Assembly: GCF_023241715.1 (NCBI RefSeq)
Contig: NZ_JALQCW010000028.1
Span: 1-64,000, forward strand
Reading direction: 5' to 3'
DNA: 64,000 nt
From: Pseudomonas morbosilactucae
Lineage (GTDB): Bacteria > Pseudomonadota > Gammaproteobacteria > Pseudomonadales > Pseudomonadaceae
Under the pieces are notes generated by a model. That model did no database searches and was not told where the DNA came from. It saw nothing but the letters and a program-made list of their open reading frames with translations. Positions 35,640 through 46,277 of the stretch are shown here, piece after piece. The translations under genes were made by a program, and so were the position numbers. Within the stretch, counting starts at the first letter, position 1; every line of letters begins with the position of its first letter.

Positions 35640-37128
35640 CAATGCTCCGGAACCCCGAGCGTTGCTCGGCGGGTTTATCAGTAGGGGCCGGCAACGGCTT
35701 TTGTGCAACGGTAGGGCCGGCCGTGACGATGACCATCTTGTCGACGCTCAGGTGTTTGTTCTGCGCGGTCGTGACCTGTTCCACCGTGAGCGCCTGGGAT
35801 TGGCGCATGAAGTCTTCGAGGTAGCTCAGCGGCAGGTTGTAGAAGCCCATGGCGCCCAGTTGCCCGACGATGTCGGCGTTGCTGGCGGTGGACAGCGGGA
35901 AGCTGCCGGCCAGTTCGCGCTTGGCGTCGTCCAGTTCTTTCTGGGTCGGGCCGGTCTTGAGGTAGTCGGCGAGGACGTCCTGCACCAGTTTCAGGGTGCC
36001 TTCGCTCATCTCGGCGCGGGTTTGCAGGTTGATCATGAACGGGCCGCGGGCCTGCATCGGGGTGAAGCCCGAGTAGACGCCGTAGGTCAGGCCGCGTTTT
36101 TCCCGGACTTCGCTCATCAGGCGGGTGCCGAAGCCACCGCCGCCGAGGATCTGGTTACCCAGGGACACGGCCGCGTAGTCCGGGTCGTCACGGTCGATGC
36201 CCAGTTGCGCCAGCATCAGGCTGGTCTGGCTGGATGGGAACTCGATATGACCGATGCTCGCCTTGGGTTCGCTGGGCTGGGCGATCTTCGCCAGGGCCGG
36301 GCCCTTGGGCAGGGCAGCCGATACCTGGGCGGCGACGGCTTCAGCGTCGCTGCGGGACAGGTCGCCAACCAGGGCGATCACCACGTTGCCAGCGGCGTAG
36401 GCCTTGGCGTGGAATGCACGCAGTTGGTCGAGGCTGATGCCCGGAACACTTTTCGCGGTGCCATCGCTGGCATGGGCGTAAGGGTGATCGCCGTACAGGC
36501 GCTTCATCAGCTCCAGGCTGGCCAGCTTGCCGGGGTTCTGCTTCTGGTATTCGAAACCGGCGAGCATCTGGTTCTTGATCCGCGCCAGGGAGTCGGCAGG
36601 GAAGGTCGGTTTGCCCACGACTTCGGCGAACAGCTTCAGGGCCGGCTCGCGCTTATCCACCGCGCTCAAGCTGCGCAGGGAGGCCACGGCCATGTCTTTA
36701 TAGGCACCGTTGCCGAAGTCCGCGCCCAGGCCTTCAAAGCCCTGGGCGATGGCGCCGACGTCTTTGCCGGCCACACCTTCGTTGAGCATGGCGTTGGTCA
36801 GCAGGGCCAGGCCCTGGGCGTTGCCATCCTGGCTGCTGCCGGCGGAGAAGATCAGGCGCAGGTCGAACATCGGCAGTTCGCGGGCTTCGACGAACAGCAC
36901 CTTGGCGCCTTCGGCGGTGTTCCAGGTCTGCACATTCAGGTTGCGATGGCTGGGCGCCTTGCCGTCCAGTTCGGCCAGGGATTGCAGCTTCTGGCTGCTC
37001 TTGGCCTGGTCCAGGGCCTGGCTGGCCTTGGACTCGCTGGAGCGCAACAGGTACAGGCCGGCGGCAATGATCAGGGCCAGCAGCGCCAGGCCGAGCAGGA
37101 TCGGGGATGCAGTCTTGCGCTTATTCAT
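35542..37128 (-). CDS. M16 peptidase-family protein, inactive-type subunit, apparent C-terminal frameshift
   Basis: A membrane-anchored periplasmic protein: KRKTASPILLGLALLALIIA is an N-terminal anchor, followed by M16 insulinase-like domains. The zinc motif HxxEH is replaced by LLTNAML, as expected for the non-catalytic partner of the adjacent M16 protease. As sequenced it is 528 residues, but the last 36 or so after AEQRSG are unlike the family and overlap rsmD. One extra base near 35660 would give AEQPLGVPEH and a stop that overlaps the rsmD ATG, for 496 residues. Start 37128 overlaps the upstream gene by 8 bases. Confidence 0.8.
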   Translation of the reverse strand: MNKRKTASPILLGLALLALIIAAGLYLLRSSESKASQALDQAKSSQKLQSLAELDGKAPSHRNLNVQTWNTAEGAKVLFVEARELPMFDLRLIFSAGSSQDGNAQGLALLTNAMLNEGVAGKDVGAIAQGFEGLGADFGNGAYKDMAVASLRSLSAVDKREPALKLFAEVVGKPTFPADSLARIKNQMLAGFEYQKQNPGKLASLELMKRLYGDHPYAHASDGTAKSVPGISLDQLRAFHAKAYAAGNVVIALVGDLSRSDAEAVAAQVSAALPKGPALAKIAQPSEPKASIGHIEFPSSQTSLMLAQLGIDRDDPDYAAVSLGNQILGGGGFGTRLMSEVREKRGLTYGVYSGFTPMQARGPFMINLQTRAEMSEGTLKLVQDVLADYLKTGPTQKELDDAKRELAGSFPLSTASNADIVGQLGAMGFYNLPLSYLEDFMRQSQALTVEQVTTAQNKHLSVDKMVIVTAGPTVAQKPLPAPTDKPAEQRSGFRSIDGPFTASQQETRSQPAQRCGQPAHHRRRMAQP

Positions 37129-38476
37129 GAGCGGACTCCTCAGGCAATACATGGGCCACGCTCAGGCGTTCGCGGGTGAAATAGGTCCGGGCAGCTTTCT
37201 GGATGTCTTCCGGGGTCACGCTCTGCAGTTCTGCCAGTTCGGTGTCCATCAGCTTCCAGGACAGGCCGACGGTTTCCAGTTGGCCGATGGAGCTGGCCTG
37301 GCTGGTGATGGAGTCACGTTCGAAAACCAGGCCGGCGATGACCTGGGCGCGCACGCGTTCCAGCTCCTCGGCGCTCGGCGGGGTGGTTTTCAACTGCTCC
37401 AGCATGCGCCACAGGCCGGCTTCTGCCTGGGCGATGGTTTTTTTCTTCTGGCTGTTGGGGGTGGCCGAGAGCATGAACAGGCTGTCGCCCCGGGTGTAGG
37501 TGTCATAGCGTGTGGAACCGCCGGACAGCAGCTCTTCGCCGCGCTCCAGTTGGGTCGGAATGCGCGCGCTGTAGCCGCCGTCGAGCAGAGCCGAGGCCAG
37601 GCGCAGGGCGTTGACCGAGCGCTTGTCTTCGGCGGTGGCGATGCTTGGCACGTTGAAGGCCAGCATCAGGCTCGGCAGTTGGGTTTTCACGTGCAGGGTG
37701 ATCTGGCGCTCGCCGGGTTCGGCCAGTTCCATGGGGATCTTCGCAGCGGGCACATCACGCTTGGGAATCGGGCCGAAGTAACGCTGGGCCAGGGTTTTCA
37801 CCTCGTCCGGGGTGACGTCGCCGACCACCACCAGGGTGGCGTTGTTCGGCACGTACCAGGACTGGTACCAGTGGCGCAGCTCCTCGACTTTCATGCGATT
37901 GAGGTCGGCCATCCAGCCGATGGTCGGCGTGTGGTAGCCGCTGGCCGGGTAAGCCATGGCCTTGAAGCGCTCGTAGGCCTTGGACATCGGCTTGTCATCG
38001 GTGCGCAGGCGACGTTCTTCCTTGATGACTTCGATTTCGCGGGCGAACTCGTCGGCCGGCAGGCGCAAGCTGGCCATGCGATCGGCTTCCAGCTCGAAGG
38101 CGACGCCCAGGCGGTCGCGGGCCAGTACTTGGTAGTAGGCGGTGAAATCGTCGCTGGTGAAGGCGTTTTCTTCGGCGCCCAGGTCCCGCAGGATCAGCGA
38201 GGCTTCGCCGGGGCCGACCTTTTCGCTGCCTTTGAACATCATGTGTTCCAGGGCATGGGACAAACCAGTCTGGCCCGGGGTTTCGTAGCTGGAGCCGACC
38301 TTGTACCAGACCTGGGAGACCACAACCGGCGCGCGATGGTCTTCGCGCACGACCACTTTGAGGCCGTTATCCAGGGTGAATTCATGCGTGGGTTGGGGGG
38401 CGGCAGCCAAAGCTGAAAGGGGCAGACAAACTGTGCTGAGCAGCAGGCCTGCAGCGCGGCGGGCTAGAGCATTCAT
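37121..38476 (-). CDS. M16 zinc metallopeptidase, periplasmic
   Basis: A 451-residue PqqL/insulinase-type protease. A signal peptide (to about residue 25, LPLSALAA) is followed by the zinc-binding HALEH motif at about 74-78 and the downstream glutamate in FELEADR, then a second M16 domain with the conserved R-Y segment. It pairs with the downstream inactive homologue, a common two-gene arrangement in which both subunits form the proteolytic chamber. It is divergent from ftsY. Confidence 0.88.
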   Translation of the reverse strand: MNALARRAAGLLLSTVCLPLSALAAAPQPTHEFTLDNGLKVVVREDHRAPVVVSQVWYKVGSSYETPGQTGLSHALEHMMFKGSEKVGPGEASLILRDLGAEENAFTSDDFTAYYQVLARDRLGVAFELEADRMASLRLPADEFAREIEVIKEERRLRTDDKPMSKAYERFKAMAYPASGYHTPTIGWMADLNRMKVEELRHWYQSWYVPNNATLVVVGDVTPDEVKTLAQRYFGPIPKRDVPAAKIPMELAEPGERQITLHVKTQLPSLMLAFNVPSIATAEDKRSVNALRLASALLDGGYSARIPTQLERGEELLSGGSTRYDTYTRGDSLFMLSATPNSQKKKTIAQAEAGLWRMLEQLKTTPPSAEELERVRAQVIAGLVFERDSITSQASSIGQLETVGLSWKLMDTELAELQSVTPEDIQKAARTYFTRERLSVAHVLPEESAHE

Positions 38477-38820
38477 TCGTTTTTAAACCTGTTGGGCTGC
38501 CCGCTTGGTCTTAGCGTCGGCGGGCGAGGAGGTGCTAGGATACTGATCCGTTTTGGCGGCGGCCACGCCTATCGGGCCTTTGTGCCGGGTCAGGTTGTAT
38601 GGGTTTGCTGCGGAAGGTCGGTTTTTATCAGCTAAACTTCGCTTTTTCGCCGATTTTGCCGTTCCAGTCCTGAGTGAAATCGATCTTTGAAGCGCCCGTT
38701 GGCACTTCAACAAAATGTTGCGCGTGAACAAGCTGGATTAAACGCAGTCTGTTCTGCATCGAATATTTATTTACCGAGGCGCCACCTTGGCGCATCGCTA
38801 CCTTGAGATAGCCGTCCTCC
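38477..38820. other. Divergent region between the M16 protease and ftsY
   Basis: 344 bases with promoters expected in both directions. It contains relatively AT-rich stretches (about 38620-38650 and 38755-38775). The open frames that cross it are not protein-like. No RNA gene was recognised. Confidence 0.4.
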
Positions 38821-40331
<1,511 letters not shown>

Positions 40332-40335
<4 letters not shown>

Positions 40336-41003
40336 TTCGTTTCGAACAGGTCGGTAAACGCTATCCGAACGGTCACGTCGGCTTGCATGAGCTGAGCTTT
40401 CGAGTCCGTCGCGGCGAGTTTCTGTTTGTCACCGGGCACTCCGGTGCCGGTAAAAGTACCTTGCTGCGCCTGCTGCTAGCCATGGAGCGCCCCACCAGCG
40501 GCAAGTTGTTGCTGGCCGGGCAGGACCTGGGGCAGATCAGCAACGCGCAGATTCCTTTTCTGCGTCGGCAGATCGGTGTGGTGTTCCAGAACCACCAGCT
40601 GTTGTTCGATCGCACCGTGTTCAACAACGTCGCCTTGCCGCTGCAAATCCTCGGCCTGTCCAAGGCGGAAATCGCCAAACGTGTGGATTCGGCCCTGGAG
40701 CGCGTGGCGCTGTCGGACAAGACCGATCTGTTCCCGGGGGACCTCTCCACCGGCCAGCAGCAGCGTGTCGGTATCGCCCGCGCCATCGTCCATCGCCCGG
40801 CCTTGCTGCTGGCGGATGAACCCACGGGTAACCTCGACCCGCGCCTGGCGGCGGAAATCATGGGGGTGTTCGAAGACATCAATCGCCTGGGCACCAGCGT
40901 ATTGATCGCCAGCCACGACCTGGCGCTGATCGCGCGCATGCGCCATCGCATGCTGACCCTGCAACGCGGTCGCTTGATCGGCGATGGGGAGGCCGGCGTA
41001 TGA
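40332..41003 (+). CDS. ftsE: Cell division ATP-binding protein
   Basis: A 223-residue ABC ATPase that, with FtsX, links divisome assembly to septal cell-wall hydrolysis. It shows Walker A GHSGAGKST, signature LSTGQQQRVGIARAIV, Walker B LLLADEPTGNLD and an H-loop SHD. It overlaps ftsY (ATGA) and ftsX by 4 bases, giving tight coupling. Confidence 0.96.
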
Positions 41004-42022
41004 GTGCCACTCGCACCCCTAAAGTGGCTGAGCGCGTAGCGCCCAAAGCCTCCGACCCGCAACCGTCGAAGAAAAAACACGACGAAGACGACGGCCCGGA
41101 TTTCGGCACCTTGTTGCGTGCCTGGATTGAAAGCCATCGCGCCAGCTTGCTGGACAGCCTGCGGCGCCTGGGCAAGCAGCCGATCGGCAGCTTCTTTACC
41201 TGCCTGGTGATGGCCGTGGCCCTGAGTTTGCCCATGGGTCTGTCGCTGTTGCTGAACAACGTCGAGCGCCTGGGCGGTTCCTGGCAGCGGGCGGCGCAGA
41301 TTTCCCTGTACCTTGAGCTGGATGCCAGCGCCACCGAGGGCGAGCAGCTCAGTCAGCAGATCAAAGGCCTGCCGGGTGTGGCGGATGCCGAGTTCATCAG
41401 CAAGGACATGGCCCTGCAGGAATTCCAGCAGCAGTCCGGCCTGGGCGAGGCCTTGCGCGAGCTGCCGCACAACCCGCTGCCGGGCGTGGTGCTGGTGACC
41501 CCGGATGAAGTCGACAAGCCAACCCTGGAAGCCTTGCGTCAGCGCCTGGCGGATATGCCCAAGGTGCAACTGGCGCAGCTGGACCTGGTCTGGGTCGAGC
41601 GGCTGGCGGCGATCCTCAAGCTGGGAGACCGTTTTGTCTTCGGCCTGACGGTGCTGTTGGTGTCTGCATTACTTTTGGTGATAGGCAATACCATTCGTCT
41701 TCATATTGAAAACCGCCGCATCGAGATAGAAGTGATTAAACTCGTCGGCGGTACAGACAGCTATGTGCGGCGTCCCTTCCTTTATATGGGGGCGTTGTAC
41801 GGCTTCGGTGCCGGGCTTCTGTCCTGGGGCGTCCTGGCGTTCGGCCTCAACTGGCTGAACGATGCGGTCGTCGGGCTGGCCGGTTTGTACGGCAGTGATT
41901 TCGCCCTCGCGGGTGTGCCGGTCGCAGATGGTCTGTCGCTCTTGCTAGGCGCGGTGCTGTTGGGTTATATCGGTGCGTGGATTGCGGTGGCCCGTCACCT
42001 GAGGGAACTGGCACCGAAGTAA
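41000..42022 (+). CDS. ftsX: Cell division protein FtsX
   Basis: A 340-residue membrane partner of FtsE. A charged cytoplasmic N-terminus of about 55 residues is followed by four membrane segments (first PIGSFFTCLVMAVALSLPM, the last near the C-terminus), with a periplasmic loop between segments one and two that would contact septal amidase activators. Last gene of ftsYEX. Confidence 0.95.
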   Translation: MSATRTPKVAERVAPKASDPQPSKKKHDEDDGPDFGTLLRAWIESHRASLLDSLRRLGKQPIGSFFTCLVMAVALSLPMGLSLLLNNVERLGGSWQRAAQISLYLELDASATEGEQLSQQIKGLPGVADAEFISKDMALQEFQQQSGLGEALRELPHNPLPGVVLVTPDEVDKPTLEALRQRLADMPKVQLAQLDLVWVERLAAILKLGDRFVFGLTVLLVSALLLVIGNTIRLHIENRRIEIEVIKLVGGTDSYVRRPFLYMGALYGFGAGLLSWGVLAFGLNWLNDAVVGLAGLYGSDFALAGVPVADGLSLLLGAVLLGYIGAWIAVARHLRELAPK

Positions 42023-42059
42023 TGTCTTTTTGCTTGTATTGACCTTTCAGCATTTATGG

Positions 42060-42086
42060 GAACTTGTTCTGCGGTTCCCGGTCAAT
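42060..42086 (+). promoter_or_regulatory. Candidate AlgU/sigma-E-type promoter of rpoH
   Basis: GAACTT at 42060-42065 and TCAAT at 42082-42086 are separated by 16 bases, close to the sigma-E/AlgU pattern GAACTT-N16-TCnnA. The start codon of rpoH lies about 45 bases past the predicted transcription start. An AlgU-dependent rpoH promoter is known in P. aeruginosa. A possible sigma-70 -35 (TTGACC) is at 42039-42044. Confidence 0.6.
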
Positions 42087-42135
42087 TTTCGCAGTGCTGA
42101 ACTGCACGAGTTATGTGAGTCGGAGGTTTTTTCGT

Positions 42136-42990
42136 ATGACCACTTCTTTGCAACCTGCTTATGCCTTGGTTCCAGGCGCAAACCTGGAAGCCTACGTGCA
42201 CACGGTGAACAGCATTCCATTGCTGACCCCTGAGCAGGAGCGTGAACTGGCCGAGAGTCTCTACTATGAGCAGGATCTTGAGGCGGCTCGGCAGATGGTG
42301 CTCGCCCACCTGCGTTTTGTTGTACATATCGCCCGTAGCTATTCCGGCTACGGTTTGGCCCAGGCTGACCTGATTCAGGAAGGCAACGTTGGCCTGATGA
42401 AAGCCGTGAAGCGCTTCAACCCGGAAATGGGTGTGCGCTTGGTGTCCTTTGCTGTGCACTGGATCAAGGCGGAAATCCACGAGTTCATCCTGCGTAACTG
42501 GCGCATCGTGAAAGTGGCGACCACCAAGGCCCAGCGCAAACTGTTCTTCAACCTGCGCAGCCAGAAGAAACGCCTGGCCTGGTTGAACAACGAAGAAGTC
42601 CACCGCGTGGCCGAAAGCCTCGGTGTTGAGCCGCGTGAAGTGCGCGAGATGGAAAGTCGCCTGACCGGCCAGGACATGGCCTTCGACCCCGCTGCGGAAG
42701 CGGACGACGACAGCGCCTTCCAATCGCCGGCCAACTACCTGGAAGACCACCGTTACGACCCGGCGCGCCAACTGGAAGATGCCGACTGGACCGACAACTC
42801 TACCAGCAACTTGCACGAAGCCCTGGAAGTGCTGGACGACCGCAGCCGCGACATCCTCTATCAGCGCTGGCTGGCGGAAGAGAAAGCCACGCTGCACGAC
42901 CTGGCACAGAAGTACAACGTGTCGGCCGAGCGGATTCGCCAGCTTGAGAAAAGCGCGATGAACAAGCTGAAGCTATCGATTGCCGCGTAA
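42136..42990 (+). CDS. rpoH: RNA polymerase sigma-32 factor
   Basis: A 284-residue heat-shock sigma factor. The RpoH box QRKLFFNLR at 133-141 identifies it; region 2 ([28 protein letters not shown]) and region 4 helix-turn-helix ([19 protein letters not shown]) are intact. ATG 42136 follows GGAGG at 42122-42126 by nine bases, so the longer upstream frame is not used. It directs chaperone and protease genes. A strong terminator follows. Confidence 0.97.
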   Translation: MTTSLQPAYALVPGANLEAYVHTVNSIPLLTPEQERELAESLYYEQDLEAARQMVLAHLRFVVHIARSYSGYGLAQADLIQEGNVGLMKAVKRFNPEMGVRLVSFAVHWIKAEIHEFILRNWRIVKVATTKAQRKLFFNLRSQKKRLAWLNNEEVHRVAESLGVEPREVREMESRLTGQDMAFDPAAEADDDSAFQSPANYLEDHRYDPARQLEDADWTDNSTSNLHEALEVLDDRSRDILYQRWLAEEKATLHDLAQKYNVSAERIRQLEKSAMNKLKLSIAA

Positions 42991-43005
42991 GCCGCAACGC
43001 GTAAA

Positions 43006-43038
43006 AAAAACGCCCCGATCATTGATCGGGGCGTTTTT
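43006..43038 (+). terminator. rpoH intrinsic terminator
   Basis: A 15-bp stem AAAAACGCCCCGATC with its complement and a 3-base loop, ending in a run of T, lies 16 bases after the rpoH stop. Confidence 0.9.
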
Positions 43039-43061
43039 GTTTCCGGCCCACGCTGTGACCT

Positions 43062-43145
43062 TGTGGGAGCGGGCTTACCAGCGATAGCGCCAACAGATTC
43101 AAGGCCAACCTCAAGGGCTTTATCGCCGACAAGCCGGCTCCTGCG
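43062..43145. repeat. REP doublet
   Basis: Opposed REP-like units TGTGGGAGCGGGCTTACCAG (43062-43081) and CGCCGACAAGCCGGCTCCTG (43124-43143) separate convergent rpoH and mtgA. Confidence 0.65.
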
Positions 43146-43146
43146 G

Positions 43147-43869
43147 TTAGTTGGTCCAGGGCGCTGTGCGTGAATCATTCAGCTTGCTGAGGTACTCGGC
43201 GCCGCCCAATTGGCTCATTTGCCGCCGAATCCAGCCTGCGCGCTGCAGGACATAGGTGCTGGGATGCCCGGCGCTCCAGACCCGCGGGTTAGGCAGCACC
43301 GCCGCCAGCAAGCTGGCCTGTTGGCGTGTCAGTGAGGCCGCGCTGACGCCAAAGTGGTGCCGTGCTGCCGCTTCGGCGCCAAACACGCCTTCATCCCACT
43401 CCACACTGTTGAGGTAAACCTCAAGAATCCGCTGCTTGGGCCAGAAGATTTCGATCAGCCCGGTAAACCAGGCTTCAAGGCCCTTGCGCAGCCAACTGCG
43501 CCCCGACCACAGGAATAGGTTTTTCGACACTTGCTGGCTCAGGGTGCTGGCGCCGCGGATCGAGCCGCCGCGCTCGTTGTGGGCAAGGGCTGCCTGGATG
43601 GCGTCGATATCGAAGCCCCAGTGCTCGGGAAACTTCTGGTCCTCACCGGCGATCACCGCCACCTTGATGTTGTCGGAAATCTCATCCCAGGGTTTCCAGG
43701 TGCGTTGCAGGTCAATGGGCTCGCCATCGAACCACGACTCGACCTTGCGCTCGACCATCAGCGCCGTGCCCGGAGGCGGCACCACGCGAAACACCAGGAC
43801 CAGCAAGATGCTGCCCGCTACAAACCAGAGCAGGGCTTTAGTGAGGCGACGAAAGAGTAAACGCAGCAT
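43147..43869 (-). CDS. mtgA: Monofunctional biosynthetic peptidoglycan transglycosylase
   Basis: A 240-residue glycosyltransferase-51 enzyme that polymerises lipid II. One N-terminal membrane anchor (LLWFVAGSILLVLVF) precedes the catalytic domain. Motif 1 GEDQKFPEHWGFD contains the catalytic glutamate; motif 2 is GGSIRGASTLSQQVSKNLFL and motif 3 RKGLEAWFTGLIE. ATG 43869 (MLRLLFRRL) is family-like; longer in-frame starts are not supported. Confidence 0.93.
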   Translation of the reverse strand: MLRLLFRRLTKALLWFVAGSILLVLVFRVVPPPGTALMVERKVESWFDGEPIDLQRTWKPWDEISDNIKVAVIAGEDQKFPEHWGFDIDAIQAALAHNERGGSIRGASTLSQQVSKNLFLWSGRSWLRKGLEAWFTGLIEIFWPKQRILEVYLNSVEWDEGVFGAEAAARHHFGVSAASLTRQQASLLAAVLPNPRVWSAGHPSTYVLQRAGWIRRQMSQLGGAEYLSKLNDSRTAPWTN

Positions 43870-43944
43870 AGAGATGGCTTGGCCGAACCCGTGGAAGCGG
43901 GCCATTATACAGACCCTGCCCGATGATTCTGACTGGAGTTCCCC

Positions 43945-44325
43945 ATGTTGCGTGGCTTCTTGATGCTGGCCGCCTTTTTCGGCTTTACCGGTGTCGCCCT
44001 CGGCGCATTTGCCGCCCACGGCCTGAAGAGTCGGCTCAGCGCCGAGTACCTGGCGATTTTCCACACCGGCGTCACCTATCAGCTCGTGCACACCCTGGCC
44101 CTGTTCGGCGTAGCCCTGCTGGCCACCCATATCCCCGGGCGCCTGGTGACCTGGGCCGGGGTGTCGTTCGTGATCGGTATCCTGCTGTTCTCCGGCAGCC
44201 TGTACCTGCTGACCCTGACCGGCATCAGCAAGCTGGGCATCGTCACCCCGTTTGGCGGCCTGGCCTTCCTGCTTGGCTGGTTCTTCCTGGGCCTTGCCGC
44301 CTGGCGCCTACAGCTCGCCGCCTGA
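43945..44325 (+). CDS. DUF423 (YgdD-like) membrane protein
   Basis: A 126-residue protein with four membrane segments. The family motif GAFAAHGLK near the N-terminus, FHTGVTYQLVHTLAL and GISKLGIVTPFGG identify the DUF423/YgdD family of the inner membrane. Function unknown. It is divergent from mtgA. Confidence 0.87.
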   Translation: MLRGFLMLAAFFGFTGVALGAFAAHGLKSRLSAEYLAIFHTGVTYQLVHTLALFGVALLATHIPGRLVTWAGVSFVIGILLFSGSLYLLTLTGISKLGIVTPFGGLAFLLGWFFLGLAAWRLQLAA

Positions 44326-44334
44326 CGCTTGTAG

Positions 44335-44364
44335 CTGACCTTTGGGTCACGATCGGGCTAGAAT
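44335..44364 (+). promoter_or_regulatory. Candidate thiS promoter
   Basis: CTGACC (44335-44340) and TAGAAT (44359-44364) with an 18-base spacer precede thiS by about 30 bases. No thiamine-pyrophosphate riboswitch fold was recognised here. Confidence 0.4.
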
Positions 44365-44396
44365 GCTGGCCCCTAAAAATGATGGCGGCCTCGAGC

Positions 44397-44597
44397 ATGC
44401 GCATTCAGTTGAACGGTGAATCCTTTGAACTCCCTGACGGCGAGACCGTTGCGGGCCTGCTGACCCGCCTGGAACTGACCGGGCGGCGGATCGCGGTAGA
44501 GCTCAACCTGGATATCGTTCCGCGCAGCCAGCACGGCGAAACCCTCCTTAAAGAGGGTGACCAAATCGAAGTGGTCCACGCCATCGGCGGCGGCTAG
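44397..44597 (+). CDS. thiS: Thiamine biosynthesis sulfur carrier protein
   Basis: A 66-residue ubiquitin-like sulfur carrier whose C-terminal Gly-Gly (HAIGGG) is thiocarboxylated and donates sulfur to the thiazole ring through ThiG. ATG 44397 gives the usual length; ATG 44379 is open as well. thiG follows at 69 bases. Confidence 0.93.
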   Translation: MRIQLNGESFELPDGETVAGLLTRLELTGRRIAVELNLDIVPRSQHGETLLKEGDQIEVVHAIGGG

Positions 44598-44665
44598 CCC
44601 CTTGGGCCCAGGCCCCGCATAGCGCAAGAATTCTGCAAGAACCTCACCCCAACAGAGGATTTCCG

Positions 44666-45460
44666 ATGAGCAATGTTCGTAGCGACAAGCCCTTCGTCCT
44701 GGCCGGTCGTACCTACCAGTCACGTTTGCTGGTAGGCACCGGCAAGTACCGCGATATGGAAGAAACCCGCCTGGCCATCGAAGCCTCGGGTGCCGAGATC
44801 GTGACCGTGGCCGTGCGCCGCACCAACATCGGTCAAAACCCGGGTGAGCCGAACCTGCTGGATATCCTGCCGCCGGATCGCTACACCATCCTGCCCAACA
44901 CCGCCGGCTGCTATGACGCCGTGGAAGCTGTGCGCACCTGCCGCCTGGCCCGCGAGCTGCTGGACGGCCACAACCTGGTCAAGCTGGAAGTGCTGGCCGA
45001 CCAGAAGACCCTGTTCCCCAACGTCCTGGAAACCCTCAAGGCCGCCGAAGTGCTGGTCAAGGAAGGTTTCGACGTGATGGTGTACACCAGCGATGACCCG
45101 ATCATCGCTCGCCAACTGGCGGAAATGGGCTGCATCGCGGTCATGCCGCTGGCGGGCCTGATCGGCACGGGCCTGGGGATCTGCAACCCTTACAACCTGC
45201 AGATCATCCTCGAAGAAGCCAAGGTCCCGGTGCTGGTGGATGCCGGTGTCGGTACCGCCTCCGACGCCACCATCGCCATGGAACTGGGATGTGAAGCGGT
45301 GCTGATGAACTCCGCCATCGCCCACGCCCAGCAGCCGATTTTGATGGCCGAAGCCATGAAACATGCGATTGTCGCGGGCCGCCTGGCGTACCTCGCCGGC
45401 CGCATGCCGAAAAAACTCTATGCCAGCGCCTCTTCGCCGCTGGATGGTCTGATCAAGTAA
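44666..45460 (+). CDS. thiG: Thiazole synthase
   Basis: A 264-residue TIM-barrel enzyme forming the thiazole phosphate of thiamine from deoxyxylulose phosphate, dehydroglycine and ThiS thiocarboxylate. It shows [24 protein letters not shown] with the Schiff-base lysine region, and phosphate-binding [11 protein letters not shown]. It starts after an AGAGGA site and is followed within 10 bases by trmB. Confidence 0.96.
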   Translation: MSNVRSDKPFVLAGRTYQSRLLVGTGKYRDMEETRLAIEASGAEIVTVAVRRTNIGQNPGEPNLLDILPPDRYTILPNTAGCYDAVEAVRTCRLARELLDGHNLVKLEVLADQKTLFPNVLETLKAAEVLVKEGFDVMVYTSDDPIIARQLAEMGCIAVMPLAGLIGTGLGICNPYNLQIILEEAKVPVLVDAGVGTASDATIAMELGCEAVLMNSAIAHAQQPILMAEAMKHAIVAGRLAYLAGRMPKKLYASASSPLDGLIK

Positions 45461-45469
45461 GAGCCATTG

Positions 45470-46195
45470 ATGACTGAATCAAACGACACGCCTATCCAGC
45501 CGGAAGCCGGCGACGAGCGCCAGCACCGCCGCATAAAGAGTTTTGTGATGCGTGCCGGGCGCATGACCGAAGGCCAGCAAAAAGGCCTGGAGCAGGGCGC
45601 GCCACTGTTCGTGCTGCCCCTGGCCGACGCGCCGGTGGATTTCGACCAGGTGTTCGGCCGTTCGGCCCCGCGCTCCCTGGAAATCGGCTTCGGCATGGGC
45701 CACTCGCTGCTGGAAATGGCTGCGGCGGCGCCGGAGCAGGACTTTATTGGCGTGGAAGTTCACCGCCCGGGTGTCGGCGCGCTGCTCAATGGCGTGCTGA
45801 CCCAGGGCCTGAGCAACCTGCGGGTCTATGATTGCGACGCCATTGAAGTGCTCAACCGTTGCATCGCGGACAACAGCCTGGATCGCTTGATGCTGTTTTT
45901 CCCCGACCCTTGGCACAAGAGCCGTCATCACAAGCGTCGCATCGTCCAGGCTTCCTTCGCCGAGCTGGTGCGCAGCAAGCTCAAGGTCGGCGGCATTCTG
46001 CACATGGCTACCGACTGGGAGCCCTACGCCGAATACATGCTGGAAGTGATGAACGTGGCCCCGGGTTACCGTAACCTGGCCGAGGACGGCAAATGCGTGC
46101 CGCGCCCGACCGAACGCCCGATCACCAAGTTTGAGCGTCGCGGCGAACGCCTGGGCCACGGCGTGTGGGACCTGAAGTTCGAAAAGCTGGCTTAA
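45470..46195 (+). CDS. trmB: tRNA (guanine-46-N7)-methyltransferase
   Basis: A 241-residue SAM enzyme methylating G46 of tRNA. It has [15 protein letters not shown] (SAM motif I) and the family mark [15 protein letters not shown], with the C-terminal [15 protein letters not shown] 45470 was preferred to the TTG at 45467. It is in the thiS-thiG transcript. Confidence 0.96.
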   Translation: MTESNDTPIQPEAGDERQHRRIKSFVMRAGRMTEGQQKGLEQGAPLFVLPLADAPVDFDQVFGRSAPRSLEIGFGMGHSLLEMAAAAPEQDFIGVEVHRPGVGALLNGVLTQGLSNLRVYDCDAIEVLNRCIADNSLDRLMLFFPDPWHKSRHHKRRIVQASFAELVRSKLKVGGILHMATDWEPYAEYMLEVMNVAPGYRNLAEDGKCVPRPTERPITKFERRGERLGHGVWDLKFEKLA

Positions 46196-46206
46196 CGAGC
46201 CAGCCC

Positions 46207-46277
46207 CTGTAGGCGCCGGCTTGCCGGCGAAGGGGCCCGTGAGGACGCCTTCGCCAGCAAGCAAGCTGGCCCCTACA
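46207..46277. repeat. REP doublet overlapping the end of kptA
   Basis: Units TGTAGGCGCCGGCTTGCCGG (46208-46227) and TTCGCCAGCAAGCAAGCTGG (46250-46269) are opposed. The TAG stop of kptA (46273-46275 on the minus strand) lies inside the outer arm of the second unit. Confidence 0.7.

Noticed and set aside
44326-44396. Thiamine pyrophosphate riboswitch before thiS
   Set aside because: The gap is too short and lacks the conserved THI-box sequences.
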